The notes under the pieces: model-generated
Database searches by the model: none
Seen by the model: only the letters and a program-made list of their open reading frames with translations
Told to the model about the DNA's origin: nothing
Shown: one piece after another, positions 13,541 to 21,565 of the stretch
Position numbering within the stretch: the first letter of the stretch is position 1
Layout of the letters: every line of letters starts with the position of its first letter
Translations under genes and position numbers: made by a program
Assembly (NCBI GenBank): GCA_963734015.1
Contig: CAVTFG010000003.1
Coordinates: 1-64,000 of the forward strand
Length of the DNA stretch: 64,000 bases
DNA from: JALZKA01 sp963734015
Lineage (GTDB): Bacteria; Actinomycetota; Thermoleophilia; Solirubrobacterales; 70-9
Reading direction: 5' to 3'

Positions 13541-13612
13541 ATGAGAGCCACGCTCGTATTGCTCGCCGCAGGGGTGCTAGCGCTTGAGCAGGAGGGATCG
13601 GAGGGGTCGTAA
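13541..13612 (+). CDS. Signal-peptide orphan, probably a truncated secreted protein
   Basis: ATG 13541 has a strong GGGAGGAG ribosome-binding site and encodes MRATLVLLAAGVLALEQEGS, ending after 23 codons. The start looks like a signal peptide or lipoprotein leader. A change of frame near 13590 would continue into IGGVVIAASGDWGLVLATDS up to a stop near 13683, so this is probably a broken secreted-protein gene. It is the only content of the interval between R13 and R14. Confidence 0.4.
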   Translation: MRATLVLLAAGVLALEQEGSEGS

Positions 13613-13798
13613 TCGCGGCGAGTGGAGACTGGGGCCTGGTGCTCGCGACCGACAGCGACACTCCTGATTGCACCAGCGCGTGGCAAGACGCAATGGGCTG
13701 ACCCAGGGAAGCTGGCCGAGTCTCGGCCTGCGGCTGGGGGGTGCAGGAGCGGAAGCGTACGAACTTGTCTCGCCCCTTCCCTCAAGCGACGGAAGCAT

Positions 13799-13843
13799 GC
13801 GCTTTGGACGAAAAGCGACTAAGTCGCTTTGCATGGGAAGCGC
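13799..13843 (+). repeat. Double-hairpin repeat R14 (A + B)
   Basis: A is GCGCTTTGGACGAAAAGCGA, spacer CTAAG, B is TCGCTTTGCATGGGAAGCGC. It is the rightmost copy found; I see none between here and 64 kb. Confidence 0.9.
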
Positions 13844-13941
13844 AAAGTCGACGAGGCGGCGGCGATGAACGCCGAGGCAGCCGAGCGTCTACGAGGAGAC
13901 GGACTTGGTCAGCGCTTGACGGGACCGGCACGGGTCTTGCA

Positions 13942-14010
13942 GGGGGTGAAAACTGGTCGGCTAGGCTGCCCGCGCTCGGGGAACCCGACGTCCCGCTCGG
14001 GGACACCCCC
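13942..14010 (+). ncRNA. Candidate structured RNA (three-way junction)
   Basis: By eye this folds as a closing stem GGGGGT/ACCCCC (13942-13947 with 14005-14010), an arm GTCGG/CCGAC (13956-13960 with 13985-13989) capped by CCCG/CGGG (13969-13972 with 13977-13980), and a directly adjacent arm GTCCC/GGGAC (13990-13994 with 14000-14004). An intrinsic terminator follows 10 bases later, then a small membrane-protein gene. This could be a small RNA or a riboswitch-terminator leader. I do not recognise the class. Confidence 0.4.
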
Positions 14011-14019
14011 GACTCCTAA

Positions 14020-14070
14020 CCCACCGGCGGCCCTGGGGGAAAGAGCGCCGCCGGTGGGTGCCTTTCTTGT
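14020..14070 (+). terminator. Strong intrinsic terminator
   Basis: CCCACCGGCGGC pairs perfectly with GCCGCCGGTGGG (12 base pairs, 14020-14031 and 14047-14058), followed by TGCCTTTCTTG. It lies after the candidate RNA and about 90 bases before the ATG at 14159, so it either ends the RNA or attenuates the downstream gene. Confidence 0.85.
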
Positions 14071-14158
14071 GGGCAACCCCCGCAGCGTTGGAGCGGACAG
14101 TCCCTTGTCTCGGTCATTCGGCGTAGAGTGGCCGCAGCAAACCGAAGGGGGACGGCCC

Positions 14159-14317
14159 ATGAATGCTCTCTATAAGTTCACTGCGCACTTGTTGGTGCAG
14201 ACCGTCTGGATGCGCTACAGCCAGCAGATCAAGATCGCCAGCGGACTTGGGCTGGCGTCGGCGTCTCTGCTGGTGGGGGGCTACCTGGTGGCCAAGCGCG
14301 AAACGCCTGAGGGCTGA
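14159..14317 (+). CDS. Small membrane protein
   Basis: 52 residues, MNALYKFTAHLLVQTVWMRY then a glycine- and alanine-rich hydrophobic helix (GLGLASASLLVGGYLVAK) ending in a charged tail. One membrane helix at about residues 27-44. The start is the ATG after GAAGGGGGACGG; longer in-frame readings cross the terminator and repeat R14. No family is recognised. Confidence 0.55.
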   Translation: MNALYKFTAHLLVQTVWMRYSQQIKIASGLGLASASLLVGGYLVAKRETPEG

Positions 14318-14421
14318 CGAACGCCGGAGAAGGTCGGAGCGCCGCCGGCGCGACCGGGCGCCAGGCAGTGGTCGCGAGCCGCCGGGTGGCTGGCGGAGGC
14401 ACTCGCGCCGTTAGCGGTCTA

Positions 14422-15174
14422 CTACCGGACGGCGGACTGAGCCAGCCAGTCGTCGAAACGGATCTCGCCGAGGTGAACGGCGTTGTCCGGCACCAGCGAG
14501 CGCTCGTCCAGCTCTGCGCCGAAGTAGCGCGCCTCGGGGTCGGCGACGACCGTCCGGGGATCGCCCATCGTCGTCAGACCGTGGCCGATGAACTCGTCGA
14601 AGCGGAACTGGTCCGGACCAGCGATCTCGATGACGCCGTCGGCCGGGGGCCTTTGGCTGATCTCGCACACAGCAGCGGCGACGTCGTCCGCTGCGATCGG
14701 CTGGATCAACGCGTTCGGCAGTCGCACGACGTCACCGTCGGTGGCCTCCTCCGCAATGCGCTTCACGAACTCGAAGAACTGCGTGGCATGGACGATCGTG
14801 TAAGGGATCGAGGCCTCGTCGATCAGCTTCTCCTGGGCGATCTTCGCCCGCATGTAGCCGCTCTCGGTCAGGCGCTCGCTCCCGACCACCGACAGGGCGA
14901 GGTAGTGCCGAACGCCGGCCTCGGCTGCGGCTGCCAGCAGGTTGGCGGTGGAGGTCGTGAAGAACTCCATCACCGCCTCGTCCTCGAACGAGGGAGAGTT
15001 CGAGACGTCGATCACCACCTCGGCGCCCTCGAGCACCTCGGCGAGTCCCTCGCCGGTGAGCGTGTTGACGCCGGAGTCCGGGGACGCCGCTACCGCCTCG
15101 TGATCCTCTTCGGTGAGGCCGGCCACGACCTTCGAACCGATCAAGCCGGTGCCGCCGATGACAACGATCTTCAT
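14422..15174 (-). CDS. NAD(P)-binding NmrA/atypical SDR protein
   Basis: A 250-residue Rossmann protein starting MKIVVIGGTGLIGSKVVAGL, with the GGTGxxG dinucleotide-binding loop at residues 7-13 typical of NmrA-like and atypical short-chain dehydrogenases. Other landmarks are GAEVVIDVSNSPSFEDEAVM, HYLALSVVGSERL and the C-terminal substrate half with IEIAGPDQFRFDEF. ATG 15174 is set by the Rossmann start and a GGAGACTC ribosome-binding site. Family members reduce small carbonyls or sense redox state through NAD(P)H; the substrate is not readable. Confidence 0.88.
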   Translation of the reverse strand: MKIVVIGGTGLIGSKVVAGLTEEDHEAVAASPDSGVNTLTGEGLAEVLEGAEVVIDVSNSPSFEDEAVMEFFTTSTANLLAAAAEAGVRHYLALSVVGSERLTESGYMRAKIAQEKLIDEASIPYTIVHATQFFEFVKRIAEEATDGDVVRLPNALIQPIAADDVAAAVCEISQRPPADGVIEIAGPDQFRFDEFIGHGLTTMGDPRTVVADPEARYFGAELDERSLVPDNAVHLGEIRFDDWLAQSAVR

Positions 15175-15308
15175 GATGAGTCTCCTTCCGTGGGGACACA
15201 CCGACCCTACCGTCCCGATCGCGCCAGGCCTGAGGCGGAGTCGTGAACCTTCAAGCCACGTGAGCTTGCACAATCGACGCTCCCATTCCCCCACCCGAGG
15301 AGGCCAAC

Positions 15309-16418
15309 GTGAACCCCCCACATCCCGAAACCGTGTGCGTCGAGGCCGGTGGCGACCACACGCCTGGTGAGCCGGTCAGCCCCGTGGTTCACCTCTCGAC
15401 GACCTACCACCACGGCGGCGACTACGAGTACATCCGCGAGGCCTCGCCGACGATCGAGGCGTTCGAACGGGTGCTCGGCTCTCTGGAGGGCGGCCACGCG
15501 GTCGCGTTCTCGTCCGGGATGGCGGCGTCGGCGGCGGTTCTGGACGGGCTCGCGCCGGGCGCGCGGGTGCTGGCGCCCACGGTCAGCTACAAGGGTGTGC
15601 GCAAGCTGCTCGCCGAGCGCGCGTCGCTCGGGGCGCTCGAGGTTTCGCTGACCGACCAGACCGAGACCGAGGCGGCGATCGAGGCGATCGGCGATGCGGA
15701 GCTGGTCTGGGCCGAGACGCCGAGCAACCCGCTGGTCGGGATCACCGACCTGCCGGCGCTCGCCGCCGCTGCCCACGAGCGCGGCGCCCGGCTCGCGGTC
15801 GACGCGACACTTGCCACCCCGCTGCTGCAGCGCTCCCTCGAGCTCGGCGCCGACTTCGTCGTCCACTCGGCCACCAAGTACCTCGCCGGGCACTCCGACT
15901 CGCTGCTGGGAGTCGTCGTCACCGCCGACGCGGCCGCCGCCCGGAGTCTGATCGAACGGCGGGCGATGACCGGCGCCGTGCCCGGCCCGTTCGAGGCCTT
16001 CCTCGGCCTGCGCGGCATCCGGACGCTGGCGCTGCGGGTCGACCGCAGCCAGGCGAACGCCGGCGAACTCGCCCGTCGGCTCGCCGAGCACCCGGCCGTC
16101 TCAAGAGTCCGATACCCGGGCCTCGCCGACGATCCCGGCCACGAGCTCGCCGCCGGCCAGATGAGCGGCTTCGGAGCGATGATCGCGTTCGAGGTCGCCG
16201 CCGGCGCCGAGGCCGCCGAGTCGGTCTGCGCCGGTGTCACGCGGATCGCCAACGCGACCAGCCTCGGTGGGGTCGAGTCCCTGATCGAGCGCCGCGGGCG
16301 CTACCCCGGGGAGCAGGGCGTCCCCGCCAACCTGATCCGGTTCTCGGTCGGTTGCGAGCACGTCGACGACCTGTGGGCGGACCTCGCGCAGGCGCTCGAA
16401 GCGGCCGGGAGCGATTGA
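15309..16418 (+). CDS. Cys/Met metabolism PLP-dependent enzyme (cystathionine gamma-synthase/lyase family)
   Basis: A 369-residue type-I PLP enzyme. It has PVVHLSTTYHHGGDYEYIRE, the cofactor-stacking FSSGMAAS loop, AETPSNPL, VDATLATPLLQ (PLP-ring Asp) and the Schiff-base Lys in HSATKYLAGHSD near residue 191. The C-terminal FSVGCEHVDDLWADLAQAL is typical. It catalyses gamma- or beta-elimination/replacement on sulfur amino acids; synthase and lyase cannot be told apart here. GTG 15309 follows a GAGGAGG ribosome-binding site. It is divergent from the NmrA-like gene. Confidence 0.9.
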   Translation: MNPPHPETVCVEAGGDHTPGEPVSPVVHLSTTYHHGGDYEYIREASPTIEAFERVLGSLEGGHAVAFSSGMAASAAVLDGLAPGARVLAPTVSYKGVRKLLAERASLGALEVSLTDQTETEAAIEAIGDAELVWAETPSNPLVGITDLPALAAAAHERGARLAVDATLATPLLQRSLELGADFVVHSATKYLAGHSDSLLGVVVTADAAAARSLIERRAMTGAVPGPFEAFLGLRGIRTLALRVDRSQANAGELARRLAEHPAVSRVRYPGLADDPGHELAAGQMSGFGAMIAFEVAAGAEAAESVCAGVTRIANATSLGGVESLIERRGRYPGEQGVPANLIRFSVGCEHVDDLWADLAQALEAAGSD

Positions 16419-16486
16419 GGACAGGCACCGCCCTAGTTACTGGATACGGTGGGCGGGCCTGTCAGCGATCCGAAGGAGAGCAGCAA

Positions 16487-17348
16487 ATGCCCGAGCGCGA
16501 CGGATACATGCCCGGCGTCCCCTGCTGGGTTGACACGAGCCAACCCGACCCCGCCGCGGTTCTCGACTTCTACGGCGGCCTCTTCGGCTGGGACTTCGAG
16601 GATCTCATGCCGCCCGATTCGGACGGCAACTACTTCATCGGGCGGATCCGCGGCGGCGACGCGGCGGCGGTCGGATCGATCCCCGAGGGCCTCCCATCCG
16701 TGGCGACGTGGAACACATACGTCGCGGTCGAGAGCGCGGACGATAGCCGCCTCGAAGGTTCGCGACGCCGGCGGCAGCGCTGTGATGGAGCCGTTCGACA
16801 TCCCGGGCTCGGGCCGCATGGCGGTGTTCGCGGACCCGGAGGGAGCGGCGTTCTGCGTCTGGGAGGCGAAGGAGTTCATTGGCGCTGGGATCGTCAACGA
16901 GCACGGCTCGCTCAACTTCAACGGCCTCAACACCCGGGACGTCGCGGGAGCGAAATCGTTCTACGGCGCGGTGTTCGGCTGGACCACGCTGGCCCTGCCG
17001 GCGGGCGAGATGTGGACGCTGCCCGGGTACGGCGACTACCTCGAGCGCGACAATCCCGGCCTGCGCAAGCAGGTGGCCGAGATGGGCGGGCCCGAGGGCT
17101 TCGTGGACGTCGTCGCGAGCATCATCCCGATCGCAGCCGACCAGCCCGATACGCCGGCGCACTGGAACGTCACCTTCGCGGTCGACGACGCCGACGCGGC
17201 CGCCGCCAAGGCGACGGAGCTCGGGGGCGAGGTGGTGGCCCCGCCGTTCGACGCGCCCTGGGTCCGGATGACGATCCTCAACGATCCTCAGGGCGCAACC
17301 TTCGTCGCATCCCAGTTCGTCGCGGAGAACATGGACCTCGGCGGCTAG
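16487..17348 (+). CDS. Two-domain VOC protein (single frameshift)
   Basis: ATG 16487 opens MPERDGYMPGVPCWVDTSQP and a first VOC domain (FYGGLFGWDFEDLMPPDSDG). Near 16744 the frame changes and the rest follows: KVRDAGGSAVMEPFDIPGSG, then a second VOC domain with SFYGAVFGWTTLALPAGEMW and a TNDPQG-like ILNDPQGATFVASQF end. Dropping the extra A in GATAGCC restores one protein of about 286 residues. Such double VOC proteins are common in actinobacteria and often annotated as hydroxylase- or glyoxalase-like. It converges on the minus-strand operon, 9 bases apart. Confidence 0.85.
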
Positions 17349-17357
17349 CGGCCGCGG

Positions 17358-18557
17358 TCAGGCCCGCGTCGTCGCAAGTCCGAGCTCGCGCCCGACCTCG
17401 CCGATCGCCTCGGCGGCGCGCGCGAGGTGCGACGGCTCGAGCGCGGCCGAGACCTGGACGCGCACCCGCGCGGTGCCTTCCGGGACGACCGGGTAGCCGA
17501 AGCCCGTGGCGTAGACGCCACGCTCGAGCAGCAGCTCGCTGGCCCGGATCGCATGGGGGGTGGCGCCGACGATGATCGGCACGATCGCGCTCTCGCCCTC
17601 CAGCGGCTCGAGGCCGGTGGCGGCGATCGCGTCCCGCATGGCCGCGACGTTGGCGCGCAGCCGGGCGACGAGCGCGGGACGGTCCCGCAACTCGGCGAGC
17701 GCGCGGCGCGCGCTGCACGCCACCGAAGGAGGAAGACCGTTCGAGAAGAGCTGGGCGCGCGAGCGCTGCTCGAGCACCTCGCACAGCGCCTCGCCACCGG
17801 CGACGAAGCCGCCGGCCGCGCCCCCCAGCGCCTTGCCGAGCGTTCCGGTGAGCACGATGTCGTCACGTCCCAGCAGGCCGAAGCGCTCCACCACGCCGCG
17901 ACCGGTCTCGCCGACCACCCCGATCCCGTGCGAGTCGTCGACGATCAGCGTCGCCTCGTGCTCGGCGGCGATCGCGGCCAGCTCGGGGATCGGCGCGAGA
18001 TCACCCTCCATGCTGAATACCCCGTCGGTGACGATCAGGCGGCGCTCGACGGACGGCGCCTCACGCAGCGCGCGGCGCAGGTCGTCCGGGTCGGAGTGCT
18101 CGTAGACGGCCTTGTGCGCCGGGCGCGCGAGACGCATCCCGTCAATGATCGACGCGTGGTTCAGGCGATCGGAGAAGATCGCCGCCGGCCGGTCGCAGAG
18201 CGCGTCGAGCAGCGCGGCGTTCGCGTTCCAGCAGGAGACATAGGTCAGCGCCGCCGGTGTCCCGCAGAACTCGGCCAGGTCGTGCTCGAGCTCTACGTGG
18301 GGCGCGAACTTTCCGCAGATGAAGCGCACCGATGCGGTCCCGGCTCCGTAGCGGGCGAGCCCGTCGGCAGCCGCGGCGACGACGTCGGGGTGGTTCGCCA
18401 GGCCGAGGTAGTCGTTCGAGCAAAGGCAGATGACCTCGCCGCGTCCCTCGATCTCGATCAGCGGGCCCTGCGGCGAGTGCAGGACAGGAATCCGCTTGCG
18501 CGTGCCCGCCTCGCTCATCGCCGCCAGCTCGGCGCCGAGCTCGGTCTCGAGAGTCAT
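17358..18557 (-). CDS. kbl: 2-amino-3-ketobutyrate CoA ligase (glycine C-acetyltransferase)
   Basis: A 399-residue alpha-oxoamine synthase. SVRFICGKFAPHVELEHDLA and SDRLNHASIIDGMRLAR match the KBL branch rather than BioF or HemA. VDDSHGIGVVGETGRG and TGTLGKALGG (PLP Lys near residue 240) form the active site. The reaction is 2-amino-3-oxobutanoate + CoA to glycine + acetyl-CoA. The ATG overlaps the TGA of the upstream aminotransferase (ATGA). It is the last gene of an eleven-gene operon. No threonine dehydrogenase is adjacent, so the source of its substrate is unclear. Confidence 0.85.
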   Translation of the reverse strand: MTLETELGAELAAMSEAGTRKRIPVLHSPQGPLIEIEGRGEVICLCSNDYLGLANHPDVVAAAADGLARYGAGTASVRFICGKFAPHVELEHDLAEFCGTPAALTYVSCWNANAALLDALCDRPAAIFSDRLNHASIIDGMRLARPAHKAVYEHSDPDDLRRALREAPSVERRLIVTDGVFSMEGDLAPIPELAAIAAEHEATLIVDDSHGIGVVGETGRGVVERFGLLGRDDIVLTGTLGKALGGAAGGFVAGGEALCEVLEQRSRAQLFSNGLPPSVACSARRALAELRDRPALVARLRANVAAMRDAIAATGLEPLEGESAIVPIIVGATPHAIRASELLLERGVYATGFGYPVVPEGTARVRVQVSAALEPSHLARAAEAIGEVGRELGLATTRA

Positions 18558-19934
18558 CGTGACGGAGCGCCGAGCGCCGCCTCGATCGAGTCCTGGACGA
18601 TCGCGTAGACCCGGTCGAGCGCCGCTGCCGGCATGATCAGCGACGGTTGGATGTTGATCGAGGTGGTCGAGGAATCCGCGAGCACCCCGCGGCGCAGCAT
18701 CTCGGTCGCCACCGCGTGCTGGAGCTCGGCATCGAGCTCGGAGGTCTCGCGATCGCGGACGAACTCGATCGCCTGGAAGCAGCCCACGGCGCGCACGTCG
18801 CCGATCCGCTCGAAGCGCTCGCGCAGCTCGGCGAGCCGACCCGTTGCCAGCGCTTCGAGCGCGGCGACGTTCTCGAGCACCGGCTCGGCGGCGTAGAGGT
18901 CGAGCGTCGCCAGCGCCGCCGCGCAGGCGCCCGGGAAGCCAGGCCCAGGTGCTGCCGGTCGGCACGTCGTCGAAGCTGCCGAGCACGCGCTCGGACCCCA
19001 GCAGGGCACCGATCGGCATCACTCCGCCGCCGAGCGCCTTGCCGAGGCACATGAGGTCCGGCTCCACGCCCCAGCGCTCGACCGCGAACAGGTGCCCGGC
19101 GCGTCCCATGCCGGTCTTGACCTCGTCGGCACAGAGCAGCCATCCGTGCTCGCGGCAGAGCTCGGTCAGCGCCGGCCAGAACGGGTCCGGCGGCGCGACG
19201 CATCCGCCCGAGCCCAGCACCGGCTCGATCACGACGCCGGCCACGTCGGCGGGGTCGAGAGCGTGGAACAGCACGTGGTCGCGGATGTAGTCCACGGTCG
19301 CGTCGCCGGTGCCGCCGGGTCGCGGGTCGCGGAACGGCGTGCGGTAGGCGTGCGGGTAGGGCACGTGGACGAAGCCGGGGACCAGGCCGCGCAGCCCGCG
19401 CGAGATCTCGGACGCCTCGGCGCCGAGTGCCGCGGTGGTGGTCGACTCGCCGTGGTAGGAGCCGTGGAAGGCGAGGATGATCGGGCGTCCAGTGGCGCGG
19501 CGCATCATCTTGACCGCGATCTCGACCGCCTCGGTGCCGTTGAGCGCGATGTCGTAGCGCCTCAGGCTCGCCGGGCTGACGGCCAGCAGCCGCTCACCCA
19601 GCTCGGCCATCAGCTCCGACGCGAGTGCGTGGGAATCCTCGTTGCCGAACCTCTCAATTGCGGCGATCGCCGGCTCGAGCAACTCCGTCCGCCCGGCTCC
19701 CAAGGGCACGGAGGCCGATGCCGAGGCACAGTCGAGGAACACGTTCCCATCCACGTCGGCGACCGTCCAGCCGGTCTTCCCCGCCAGCGCCAGGGGCGAC
19801 AGGCCACCCCCGGTGCCGGGATATGCAGTGCGCTCGATCCGCGCGAGGATCTCGCGGCTGCGGGGCCCCGGCGGCTCGGCCGCGACGTGGGGCGCCTCGA
19901 TCTCGTCCCAGGCGGCCGGGTAGAGCGGGCTCAA
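18554..19934 (-). CDS. Class-III PLP aminotransferase (single frameshift)
   Basis: The first frame covers residues 1 to about 330: VDGNVFLDCASASASVPLG, NGTEAVEIAVKMMRRATGRP, AFHGSYHGEST, CADEVKTGMGRAGHLFAVE and the PLP Lys in CLGKALGGGVMPIGALLG. The frame then breaks near 18930-18935; the other frame continues GACAAALATLDLYAAEPVLE to the TGA overlapping kbl. Removing one G of the GGG run joins them into about 460 residues. It transfers an omega- or alpha-amino group to an oxo-acid, substrate unknown. Overlaps its neighbours by 4 bases on each side. Confidence 0.85.
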
Positions 19935-21565
19935 CTTCGACCTCCGATCCGTGCCCTGACCCCGCGCGCTTCGCGCAGTACCTCACGGGCGCAGTTGCGG
20001 CCGTTCGCACCGGTGACCCCGCCGCCCGGATGGGTGCCCGCACCGCACAGCCACAGGTCGCGGATCGGCGTCCGGTATTCGCCCCACCCGCGCACCGGCC
20101 GGAGGTTGAAGAGCTGGTCGAATGCCATCTCGCCGTGCAGCGCGTGGCCGCCCCAGATCCCCAGCACCCGCTCCAGGTCCGGCGGCGCGAGTACCTGGCG
20201 CTCCATGATCGAGCCGGGAAGGTTGGGGAAGTGCCCGCCCAGCTTCGCGATCGCCCGGTCGGCGACCTGGTCGCGGATCTCGTCCCAGGAGGCATCGGCG
20301 AGGGTGTACGGCTGTGAGTTGACGTCGATCGTGACCACGTGCTTGCCCGCGGGGGCCAGCGACGGATCATGCACGGTCGGCACGCACAGCTCGATGTGCG
20401 GGTCGGCCGCGGGCTGTCCTGCCCGCGCCTCGGCCTGCGCCGCGTCCATCTGCGCCACGGTCGGATTGATCTCGGTGATGCCGCGGTGGTAGGGCTGCTC
20501 GCCCTGGCCGTCGAGCGCCGCCGCGATCGGCAGCTGATCGACTGCGAGGTTGATCTTCACGCTCGTGCCCTCGCAGCGGTAGGCGCGCAACGCCGCCGCA
20601 AAGCGTTCCGGCAGGACGGCATCGTCGACCAACCGCAGAAGGGTGGTCTTCGGATCGGCGTTGGAGAGCACCCGCCGCGCCTCGATCTGCTCGCCGTCCG
20701 CCAGCAGCACCCCGGTTGCGCGATCGCCCTCGACCACGATCCGCTCCACCGGCGCCTCGGTTCGTACCTGGGCGCCCGCCTCGCGAGCCGCATCGGCCAT
20801 CGCCTCGGGCAGCCGGCCGATGCCGCCCCGGACGAAGCCCCACTGCCGGATCCCGCCGCCGGCTTGTTCAGATGCGTGATCGTGCAGGAGCACGTAGGCC
20901 GTGCCGGGCGTCGAAGGGCCCGCCGTGGAGTCGTTGATCGCGTGCCAGCCGAGCGCCGCGAGCACCTGCTCGGACGAGAACCACTCCCGCAGATACTGGG
21001 TCGCCGAGGTTCCGAACAGGAACGTGGCGTCGGCGATGCTGGCCCGGTGGCGCGCCGCCATGCCTCCCAGTCGGGCGAGCCGAGCCACCTCGCGCGGCCG
21101 CAGGCTGCCCGGGTCGGGCGGCGTGGTGTCGATCAGCGGCGTGATCAGCTCGGCGATTCGCCCGAGTTCGGCCTCGAACGCGGGCAGGGCCCGGGCGTCG
21201 GATGCCGAGAACCGGGCGACCTCGGCCTGCGTGCGGGCCAGGTCGTCATCGAGCAGGAGAGTCGAGCCGTCGGCGTGCAGGTTGAGCGATGGACCAGCCG
21301 GATCGACCGTGACGCCGCGTTCGACCAAGCGGAGGTCGCGCCAGACGGGCTCGCGCAGCATGCTGAGCACGTACGCGCCGGTCGACGCGCGAAAGCCCGG
21401 AGCGAATTCCTCGGTCACCGCGCAGCCGCCGACCAGATCGCGGCGCTCCAGGACCACCGTGCTCAGCCCGGCGCTGGCCAGGTAGTAAGCGGCGACGAGC
21501 CCGTTGTGTCCGCCGCCGACGATCGCGACGTCCCAGCGGCGAGAGCTGGAGGCGCCCACGCTCAC
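19931..21565 (-). CDS. FAD-dependent oxidoreductase, phytoene desaturase/PYROXD2-like
   Basis: A 544-residue flavoprotein. The N-terminal dinucleotide motif DVAIVGGGHNGLVAAYYLA begins near residue 12, followed by VVLERRDLVGGCAVTEEFAP. A second FAD-binding region at the end reads LWLCGAGTHPGGGVTGANGR. This is the layout of the phytoene-desaturase/PYROXD2 group, which oxidises or isomerises carotenoids or amines. With a polyamine-type transporter and an aminotransferase on either side, an amine substrate is the better guess. It overlaps the permease gene by 4 bases. Confidence 0.88.
   Translation of the reverse strand: MSVGASSSRRWDVAIVGGGHNGLVAAYYLASAGLSTVVLERRDLVGGCAVTEEFAPGFRASTGAYVLSMLREPVWRDLRLVERGVTVDPAGPSLNLHADGSTLLLDDDLARTQAEVARFSASDARALPAFEAELGRIAELITPLIDTTPPDPGSLRPREVARLARLGGMAARHRASIADATFLFGTSATQYLREWFSSEQVLAALGWHAINDSTAGPSTPGTAYVLLHDHASEQAGGGIRQWGFVRGGIGRLPEAMADAAREAGAQVRTEAPVERIVVEGDRATGVLLADGEQIEARRVLSNADPKTTLLRLVDDAVLPERFAAALRAYRCEGTSVKINLAVDQLPIAAALDGQGEQPYHRGITEINPTVAQMDAAQAEARAGQPAADPHIELCVPTVHDPSLAPAGKHVVTIDVNSQPYTLADASWDEIRDQVADRAIAKLGGHFPNLPGSIMERQVLAPPDLERVLGIWGGHALHGEMAFDQLFNLRPVRGWGEYRTPIRDLWLCGAGTHPGGGVTGANGRNCAREVLREARGVRARIGGRS

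Noticed and set aside
4267..13843. Repeats as a CRISPR array
   Set aside because: The copies are 350 to 1800 bases apart, with genes rather than uniform spacers between them, and no cas genes are present.
4267..13843. Repeats as classical integron attC sites
   Set aside because: I do not find the RY-rich R/L core boxes with GTTRRRY ends, the stems are short and loops small, and genes lie on both strands. The recombinase lacks an evident IntI-specific insert. Only the general layout is similar.
13942..14010. Small SRP RNA or ydaO-type riboswitch
   Set aside because: The GGAAGCAGC-like SRP loop is absent, and the conserved CAGCTAAC-type and other ydaO blocks are missing; length and topology differ.
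17358..19934. One 858-residue fusion of aminotransferase and CoA ligase on the minus strand
   Set aside because: The uninterrupted frame passes through an Arg-rich nonsense stretch; the correct continuation of the aminotransferase is in another frame and ends at TGA 18554, overlapping a proper kbl start.
17358..19934. bioA/bioF pair for biotin synthesis
   Set aside because: The synthase has the KBL-type RFICG and SDRLNHASIIDGMRL motifs and the surrounding genes are catabolic; no other biotin genes are present.
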